A stretch of 64,000 bases of DNA from Ornithinimicrobium humiphilum (lineage in GTDB: Bacteria > Actinomycetota > Actinomycetes > Actinomycetales > Dermatophilaceae), in the NCBI RefSeq assembly GCF_006716885.1, contig NZ_VFPU01000001.1:2418001-2482000 (forward strand). The letters run 5' to 3'. Below, piece by piece: positions 57,499 to 64,000 of this stretch (its first letter is position 1; each line of letters starts with the position of its first letter). Position numbers and translations under genes: made by a program. The notes under the pieces were generated by a model. It did no database searches and was not told the DNA's origin. It worked only from the letters and a program-made list of their open reading frames with translations.

Positions 57499-59081
57499 GG
57501 GGTCTCCTCCTCCAGGTCGGCCTGGCCGAGCACGGAGTGGTGCTCCGCGGCCTGGGCACGCGCCTCGTCCATGGGCACGCCGGCCATCATCAGGCCGAGC
57601 ATGTCGCGGTTGACGCCGCCCTCCTCGGCGGCCACGTCGACGATGCCGACGATCCGGCCGCGGTACATCACCGCGATCCGGTCGGCGAGGTTGAGGACCT
57701 CGTCGAGCTCGGTCGAGACGATGATGCACGGCGTGCCCTCGTCGCGCTCGCGCACGACCCGCTTGTGGACGAACTCGATCGAGCCGACGTCCAGACCACG
57801 GGTCGGCTGGGAGGCCACGAAGAGCCGCAGCGGCCGCGACATCTCGCGGGCCAGCACGACCTTCTGGGCGTTGCCGCCGGAGAGGGTGGAGATCGGGTCC
57901 TGCACGTCGGTGTAGCGGACGTCGAACTCCTCGGTGCGGTGCACGGCGTTGGCGGCCACCTTGGCCGGGCTCATCGTGATGCCGCGCGCGAAGGGCTCGG
58001 TGTCGTAGATGTCGAGGATGAGGTTCTCGGCGATGGAGAAGCTCGAGATGACACCGTCGGTGGAGCGGTCCTCGGGGACGAAGCCCAGGCCGGCGCGCAG
58101 CCGCTCGCGGACCGACAGCGGGAGCAGGTCCTTGCCGTCGAGCGTGATGCGGCCCGAGTGCGCCTGCTCCAGCCCGAGGATCGTCTCGGCGAGCTCGGTC
58201 TGGCCGTTGCCCTGGACACCGGCGATGCAGAGGATCTCGCCGGAGCGGACCTCGAAGGAGACGTCGTCGACGAGCACCGAGCCGGTGGGCCCGACGACCG
58301 TGAGGTTCTCCACCTGGAAGGCGGCCTCGCCGGGGTTGGCCGGGGCCTTGTCGACGGTCAGGCTGACGGAGCGGCCGACCATGAGCGAGGCGAGATCGGT
58401 CTCGGTCGAGGTCGGGCTGGCCTCGCCGACGACCTTGCCGCGCCGGATGACGGTGATCCGGTCGGCGATCGCGCGCACCTCGCGCAGCTTGTGGGTGATG
58501 AAGACGATGGAGGTGCCGGCCTCCTTGAGCTCGCGCATGATGCCGATGAGCTCGTCGGTCTCCTGCGGCGTCAGCACCGCGGTGGGCTCGTCGAGGATGA
58601 GCACCTGCGCGTCACGGGAGAGCGCCTTGATGATCTCCACGCGCTGCTGGACGCCGACCGGGAGGTCCTCGACGAGCGCGTCGGGGTCGACGTCGAAGCC
58701 GAAGCGCTCGGAGATCTCGCGGACCCGCTTGCGGGCCTCGTCGAGGCGCAGCGCCCCCAGCGTGCCGGTGGGCTCGTAGCCCAGGGCCACCGACTCCGCG
58801 ACGGTGAACACCGGGACGAGCATGAAGTGCTGGTGGACCATGCCGATGCCGGCGGCGACCGCGTCGCCCGGGCCCTTGAAGGTGACCGGCCGGTCGTCGA
58901 GCAGGATCTGTCCGTCGTCCGGGTCGTAGAGCCCGTAGAGGACGTTCATCAACGTGCTCTTGCCCGCGCCGTTCTCGCCGAGGAGGGCGTGGATCTCGCC
59001 CGGTTCGACGACCAGGTCGATGTGGTCGTTGGCCACCAGGGGGCCGAACACCTTGGTGATGCCCCGCAGCTCGAGCTTCAT
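57495..59081 (-). CDS. nucleoside ABC transporter ATP-binding protein (two ABC domains)
   Basis: Predicted 528-residue ATPase of the RbsA/NupO type with two nucleotide-binding domains. Domain 1 has Walker A GENGAGKS (about 36-43), signature-like DLPVGVQQRVEIIKAL and Walker B VLILDEPTAVL. Domain 2 has the family's relaxed Walker A GVQGNGQTEL, signature LSGGNAQKVVLAREM, and LFVASQPTRGLD, where the Walker B Asp-Glu is replaced (ASQPT), as usual in this family. ATG 59081 is preceded by AGGT. A strong hairpin lies between this gene and bmpA. Confidence 0.93.
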   Translation of the reverse strand: MKLELRGITKVFGPLVANDHIDLVVEPGEIHALLGENGAGKSTLMNVLYGLYDPDDGQILLDDRPVTFKGPGDAVAAGIGMVHQHFMLVPVFTVAESVALGYEPTGTLGALRLDEARKRVREISERFGFDVDPDALVEDLPVGVQQRVEIIKALSRDAQVLILDEPTAVLTPQETDELIGIMRELKEAGTSIVFITHKLREVRAIADRITVIRRGKVVGEASPTSTETDLASLMVGRSVSLTVDKAPANPGEAAFQVENLTVVGPTGSVLVDDVSFEVRSGEILCIAGVQGNGQTELAETILGLEQAHSGRITLDGKDLLPLSVRERLRAGLGFVPEDRSTDGVISSFSIAENLILDIYDTEPFARGITMSPAKVAANAVHRTEEFDVRYTDVQDPISTLSGGNAQKVVLAREMSRPLRLFVASQPTRGLDVGSIEFVHKRVVRERDEGTPCIIVSTELDEVLNLADRIAVMYRGRIVGIVDVAAEEGGVNRDMLGLMMAGVPMDEARAQAAEHHSVLGQADLEEETP

Positions 59082-59155
59082 GGCAGTACCTGCTTCATAC
59101 ACACCTCACGGGCGGTGGACGACGGGCGAGGACCCGCCTGTTGGGAGGACAGCGT

Positions 59156-59185
59156 AGCGGCCCGGCCCCGAGGGGCCGGGCCGCT
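59156..59185 (-). terminator. hairpin between bmpA and transporter genes (attenuator-like)
   Basis: Perfect 14-base arms AGCGGCCCGGCCCC and GGGGCCGGGCCGCT around GA, 46 bases beyond the bmpA stop and 74 before the ATPase start. It probably terminates or stabilises most bmpA mRNA so that the lipoprotein exceeds the membrane complex. Confidence 0.65.
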
Positions 59186-59230
59186 GCACGGTGTGTCAGG
59201 ACAGACCGTGGGTCAGTCCGTCAGCCCTGG

Positions 59231-60382
59231 TCAGGGGGCGTTCGGCGTCTCGATCACGAGCTCGCCGGAGATGATCTGCTGCTTGTACTCCTCGATCTTG
59301 TCGACGAGCTCCTGCGGGACCTCGCTCTCGAAGTCGTGGAACGGGGCCAGGCCGACGCCCTCGTTCTCCAGCGTGCCGACGTAGGGCTCGTTGGTGAAGT
59401 TGCCGTTGGCGGCCTCGCGGACGGTGTCCTGGACGGCGGCGCCGATGCCCTTCATCACGGAGGTGAGCATGTACTCGCCGTACTCGGAAGCGGTGAGGTA
59501 GCCGTCGGAATCGACCCAGATCAGCTTGGCGCCGTCGGCCTCGGAGACGGCGGCGGCGGCACCCAGGCCGACCGGGCCGGCGACCGGCATGATGACGTCC
59601 GCGCCCTGGGCGAGGAACTGCTCGGTCAGGGTCTGGCCCTGCGACTGGTTCTCGAAGTCACCGGAGAAGGAGCCCGTCTGGGCCTCCTTGTCCCAGCCGA
59701 GGACCTTGACGTCGGTGCCGTTGTCCTCGTTGTACTTCGCGACGCCGTCGGCGAAGCCGTCCATGAAGATCGCGACGGAGGGGATCTGCAGGCCACCGAA
59801 GGTGGCGACGGTGCCGGACTCGCTCACGCCCGCGGCCAGGTAGCCGGCGAGGAAGGATGCCTCGGCGGTGTTGAACAGCAGCGGCTTGGCGTTGTCGATC
59901 TCGACGGGCGCGAAGTTCTCGTCCGAGAAGCCGGAGTCGATCAGCGCGAAGTTGCTGTCGGGGTTCTGCTCGGCCGCCTGCTGGATGGCGTCCTCGAGCA
60001 GGAAGCCGACGCCGATCGTCAGGTCGCAACCCTGGGTGACCAGGTTGCCGACGTTGGTGGCGTAGTCGGCGTCGGACTGGGACTCGACCTCGGTGGTCTC
60101 GATGCCCAGCTCCTCGGCGATCGCGTCGAGACCCTCCTTGCCGGACTGGTTGAAGGACTGGTCGTCGAAACCGCCGGAGTCGGAGACCATGCAGGCCTGG
60201 AAGTCGCTGACGTCGCCGCCGGCGGTGCCTTCGGTGTCGTCGGTCTCCTCCGCGGTGCTGTCAGGGCCGGAGTCGGCGGTGGTGGGGGTGTCGCCCGAGG
60301 TGTCGTCGGGGGCGTCGCCGCATGCGGCCAGCGCAAGAGAGGCGGCCGCACCCAGGGCCGCAAGCTTCAGAACCGAACGCAC
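59231..60382 (-). CDS. bmpA: BMP-family nucleoside-binding lipoprotein
   Basis: Predicted 383-residue extracytoplasmic binding lipoprotein (BmpA/Med/PnrA family) delivering nucleosides to the ABC permeases. Signal peptide with lipobox LAAC (Cys 21), a 35-residue Thr/Asp/Ser linker, then the periplasmic-binding fold: DSGGFDDQSFNQSGKEGL (family signature binding the nucleoside), DLTIGVGFLLEDA, LIDSGF, GAAAAVSEADGAKLIWVDSD. The GTG start has AAGGAG six bases upstream. A TAGCAT box lies about 40 bases before the start, with two TGTGAC repeats further upstream. Confidence 0.94.
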   Translation of the reverse strand: MRSVLKLAALGAAASLALAACGDAPDDTSGDTPTTADSGPDSTAEETDDTEGTAGGDVSDFQACMVSDSGGFDDQSFNQSGKEGLDAIAEELGIETTEVESQSDADYATNVGNLVTQGCDLTIGVGFLLEDAIQQAAEQNPDSNFALIDSGFSDENFAPVEIDNAKPLLFNTAEASFLAGYLAAGVSESGTVATFGGLQIPSVAIFMDGFADGVAKYNEDNGTDVKVLGWDKEAQTGSFSGDFENQSQGQTLTEQFLAQGADVIMPVAGPVGLGAAAAVSEADGAKLIWVDSDGYLTASEYGEYMLTSVMKGIGAAVQDTVREAANGNFTNEPYVGTLENEGVGLAPFHDFESEVPQELVDKIEEYKQQIISGELVIETPNAP

Positions 60383-60422
60383 GTGGAACTCCTTCGTGAG
60401 CTGTGATAAGGCGTGCGATTCG

Positions 60423-60428
60423 ATGCTA
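60423..60428 (-). promoter_or_regulatory. -10 box of bmpA
   Basis: TAGCAT on the minus strand, about 40 bases before the GTG start; the -35 position (CCCTAC) is poor, suggesting an activator. Confidence 0.45.
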
Positions 60429-60466
60429 CCGCCCCGTACCTGCTGGTAGGGACCGTCTCCGGGCTA

Positions 60467-60483
60467 TGTGACCAATCTGTGAC
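60467..60483. promoter_or_regulatory. tandem TGTGAC repeat upstream of bmpA promoter
   Basis: TGTGAC at 60467-60472 and 60478-60483, 11 bases apart (one helical turn), about 40 bases upstream of the -10 box where an activator would bind. Confidence 0.45.
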
Positions 60484-60573
60484 ACGGCGTCGTACTTCGG
60501 CCGCCGGGGGACCCCGCGAGGGACCCTCCGGGCAGGCTCGGGGACCCCGCCGGCAGGGGTGCTCGACGTCCGG

Positions 60574-61836
60574 TCAGACGAGGCCGTCGGGGCCCACGGA
60601 GGTGAGCACGGCCCCGGCGAGCAGCCGCGCCGCGACGAGCGGGCTGCGCTCGTCCACGACGAGGTCGGCCTGGTGCAGCTCGTGGGTGCGCCCGCCCGGG
60701 GTGCGGGTGCCGAGGCGGGCCATCGCGCCGGGCACCTCGGTGAGGTACCAGCCGAGGTCCTCCCCGCCCATGGACTGCTTGGTCGGGACGACCGACTGGG
60801 GACCGAGCAGGCTCATCGCGGCACGCGAGAGGGCCACGACCGCGCCGTTGTCGTTGTCCACCGGCGGGACACCCTTGGTGTGGCGGACGGTGGCCTTCAC
60901 GCCGTAGGGGGCCACGACCGCACGGACGACCTCCTCGACGAGGTCGCCGGTGGCGTCCCAGGTCTCGGAGTCGAGGATGCGCAGGGTGCCGATGGCCTCG
61001 GCCTGCGTCGGGATGATGTTGGGCGCCGAGCCGCTGCGCACGATGCCCCAGACCAGGGTCGCGGCCGAGCGGGGGTCGAGTCGGCGCGAGAGCACGGCGG
61101 GCACGTCGGTGACGACCTTGCCCAGGGCGTAGGTGAGGTCCTGGGTCAGGTGCGGGCGGGAGGTGTGGCCGCCCGACCCGGTGAGGACGACGTGGACCGA
61201 GTCGGAGGCCGCGGTGATCGGGCCGACGCGCAGCCCGACGGTGCCGACGTCCACGGTGGGGTCGCAGTGCACGGCCAGCAGCCGGTCGACGCCCTGCAGT
61301 CCGCCGTGCTTCATGACGGCGAGCGCCCCTCCGGGCATGCTCTCCTCGGCCGGCTGGAAGATCAGCCGCACCGCGATCCCGCGCTGGACGAGCTCGTCCT
61401 CGACCGCCTTGAGCGCCAGGCCCGCGCCCAGGACGCCGGCGGTGTGCACGTCGTGGCCGCAGGCGTGGCACACGCCCGGGGTGGCCGAGGCGAAGGGCAG
61501 CCCGGTGACCTCGTCGAGAGGGAGCGCGTCCAGGTCGGCGCGCAGCGCGATACGCACCTTCGGCTCCGGGGCGCCGAGGTCGGCGAGCACACCGGTGCCG
61601 GGCAGCGGGGTGACCGCGATGCCGGCGTCGGTGAGCCGGTCGGTCAGCAGCGAGGTGGTGCGCAGCTCGTGCCAGGACAGCTCGGGGTGCCGGTGCAGGT
61701 CGCGCCGCAGCTCCAGGAGCTCCTCGGACCGGGCGTCCACCTCGGCGCTGAGCCGCTGCAGGAGGTCACCGGCGCGCCCGGACGACGCGGTCCCGGGGGC
61801 GGGGCGGCTCGGCAGGCGGGTGGTCTCGGCGGTCAC
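60574..61836 (-). CDS. M20-family amidohydrolase
   Basis: Predicted 420-residue metal-dependent amidohydrolase (AmiA/AmiB1, HipO-like aminoacylase). Metal ligands: VCHACGHDVHTAG, FQPAEES with catalytic Glu pair, AVHCDPTVDVG and MGGEDLGWYL. Lid domain about 190-310. No signal peptide: cytoplasmic hydrolysis of N-acyl amino acids or amidic linkages. Mycobacterial homologues also lie near the purine phosphorylase and lpdA genes. GTG start at 61836; the frame ends 191 bases before bmpA, in the same direction, without obvious operon linkage. Confidence 0.9.
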   Translation of the reverse strand: MTAETTRLPSRPAPGTASSGRAGDLLQRLSAEVDARSEELLELRRDLHRHPELSWHELRTTSLLTDRLTDAGIAVTPLPGTGVLADLGAPEPKVRIALRADLDALPLDEVTGLPFASATPGVCHACGHDVHTAGVLGAGLALKAVEDELVQRGIAVRLIFQPAEESMPGGALAVMKHGGLQGVDRLLAVHCDPTVDVGTVGLRVGPITAASDSVHVVLTGSGGHTSRPHLTQDLTYALGKVVTDVPAVLSRRLDPRSAATLVWGIVRSGSAPNIIPTQAEAIGTLRILDSETWDATGDLVEEVVRAVVAPYGVKATVRHTKGVPPVDNDNGAVVALSRAAMSLLGPQSVVPTKQSMGGEDLGWYLTEVPGAMARLGTRTPGGRTHELHQADLVVDERSPLVAARLLAGAVLTSVGPDGLV

Positions 61837-62028
61837 GGGCTCACTTCACGGCAGGGTCGTCGGGCGTCGGGCTGGGGGTCGGGCGGCGCCGCGGACGCTG
61901 CCACGGGGCCCGGTCGAGCGTCGGCGCCGACCTGTCGGTGCGGCGCGCGGCCCCGCGACGTCGGCGTGCGGCGTCTTCCAGGGTACATCGGCGTGCCCGC
62001 CTCCCCCGGCCGGACGACGGCGGCGGAT

Positions 62029-62058
62029 GGTATGACGTGCCGCCGGGCACGTCATACC
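62029..62058. terminator. 13-base inverted repeat downstream of mutase gene
   Basis: Perfect arms GGTATGACGTGCC and GGCACGTCATACC with a GCCG tetraloop, 9 bases beyond the mutase stop. It is probably the mutase terminator; its TGACGTGCC core could also be an operator for the downstream amidohydrolase gene. No T-tract. Confidence 0.55.
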
Positions 62059-62066
62059 CTCCGGCG

Positions 62067-63650
<1,584 letters not shown>

Positions 63651-63656
63651 GGGGGC

Positions 63657-63662
63657 AGCCTA
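63657..63662 (-). promoter_or_regulatory. -10 box of mutase gene, leaderless, overlapping pyrD stop
   Basis: TAGGCT on the minus strand, 6 bases before the ATG at 63650; its first three bases are the TAG stop codon of pyrD. Confidence 0.6.
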
Positions 63663-64000
63663 CTGCGGCGCCGGCGAGCCCCCTCGACCGCTCCGGCCCG
63701 CCGCGGCCGTCGCCTCCACGGCGTCGGCCACGAGGGTGGGCCCGGCGTAGACGAGTCCGGTGTAGAGCTGCACGAGGCTGGCACCGGCGTCGATCAGCGC
63801 GCGGGCGTCGTCACCCGTCATGACCCCGCCCACGCCGATGACGGGCAGCGAGGTGCGGGAGGCCACGTGGGACACGACCTCGCGGGCGCGCAGCGTCAGC
63901 GGTGCGCCCGACAGGCCCCCGGCCTCCGCCTCGGCCCTCGTGCGCTCGCGGGGGTCGACGCCCTCGCGCGACAGCGTGGTGTTGGTCGCGATGACCCCGC
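63660..64000 (-). CDS. pyrD: dihydroorotate dehydrogenase (quinone), C-terminal part (partial)
   Basis: Last 112 codons of class 2 (membrane-associated, quinone-linked) dihydroorotate dehydrogenase, which oxidises dihydroorotate to orotate in pyrimidine synthesis. Visible: [45 protein letters not shown] and [14 protein letters not shown], the FMN-phosphate-binding C-terminal half of the barrel. The N-terminus lies right of the window. The Ala/Gly-rich tail ends in TAG, 10 bases before the mutase ATG. Confidence 0.9.
   Translation of the reverse strand, partial: GVIATNTTLSREGVDPRERTRAEAEAGGLSGAPLTLRAREVVSHVASRTSLPVIGVGGVMTGDDARALIDAGASLVQLYTGLVYAGPTLVADAVEATAAAGRSGRGGSPAPQ

Noticed and set aside
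57537..59384. 615-codon open frame opposite the nucleoside ABC ATPase
   Set aside because: Antisense shadow; the ATPase has Walker and signature motifs.
60507..60550. Repeated GGGGACCCCGC between amidohydrolase and bmpA
   Set aside because: Short GC-only repeat (two copies); low information in this base composition.

Overview
The window is a gene-dense, roughly 73% G+C stretch of an actinobacterial chromosome. Protein families and gene order point to Micrococcales, perhaps an Intrasporangiaceae/Ornithinimicrobiaceae-type organism (Serinicoccus or Ornithinimicrobium-like); that placement is inference. Almost everything is ordinary chromosomal core. I see no rRNA, tRNA, CRISPR array, phage or insertion sequence, and no gap without a gene exceeds 300 bases. 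Several blocks recall conserved actinobacterial neighbourhoods known from Mycobacterium tuberculosis: lhr-nei2, lpdA-deoD-pmmB-add-deoA-cdd, clgR-cinA-pgsA-ftsK-rnj-thyA-dfr, and the MoxR/DUF58/DUF4350/SpoIIM/RDD cluster. Here they lie side by side in a new arrangement.

Layout. 1-2374: an ABC exporter pair (one truncated by the window edge, one with a degenerate ATPase). 2504-11455: a small orphan gene, the giant helicase Lhr, rifamycin ADP-ribosyltransferase Arr, an aquaporin, a DMT exporter, an AhpD-like protein and the Nei2 DNA glycosylase. 11498-14570 (minus): rimO-pgsA-cinA-clgR, the first three joined by 4-base GTGA overlaps. 14690-16944: a lipoprotein, a prepilin-like SGNH hydrolase and a small membrane protein. 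16958-24453: ftsK, a 2TM protein, RNase J, then thyA, a Nudix-DHFR fusion and a membrane protein. 24487-27733: an S9 peptidase and a ThrE-type exporter. 27795-32904: accD and an acyl-CoA dehydrogenase, divergent from a MerR regulator, then a biotin carboxylase. 32960-41172: a VanZ-RDD-YdcF fusion, a RibD-like reductase, LpdA, purine nucleoside phosphorylase, a phosphohexo/pentomutase, a PH-domain protein and a uridine kinase-like protein. 41169-49484: a membrane-associated MoxR/DUF58 operon, a CDF metal transporter, a SpoIIM-like protein and an RDD protein. 49481-61836: nucleoside salvage (add, cupin, deoC, deoA, cdd, a complete BMP-type nucleoside ABC transporter, an M20 amidohydrolase). 62067-64000: a methylmalonyl-CoA mutase large subunit and the 3' end of pyrD.

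How it works together. The strongest functional theme is nucleoside uptake and breakdown: the BMP lipoprotein and its ABC transporter import nucleosides; Cdd and Add deaminate them; DeoA and the purine phosphorylase cleave them; the phosphomutase next to the phosphorylase may act as the missing phosphopentomutase; DeoC feeds central carbon. A second theme is thymidylate/folate metabolism (ThyA plus DHFR fused to a Nudix domain), under a perfect CRP-type palindrome.

Sequence-level signals that the genes do not explain: a non-palindromic 9-mer GGTATGCCG present 12 times on both strands and in all codon frames; a uniform leaderless promoter design (TANNNT placed 6-8 bases before the start codon) at 16 genes; a mirror-symmetric divergent promoter/operator at the MerR gene; and a repeat-rich non-coding patch downstream of cdd.
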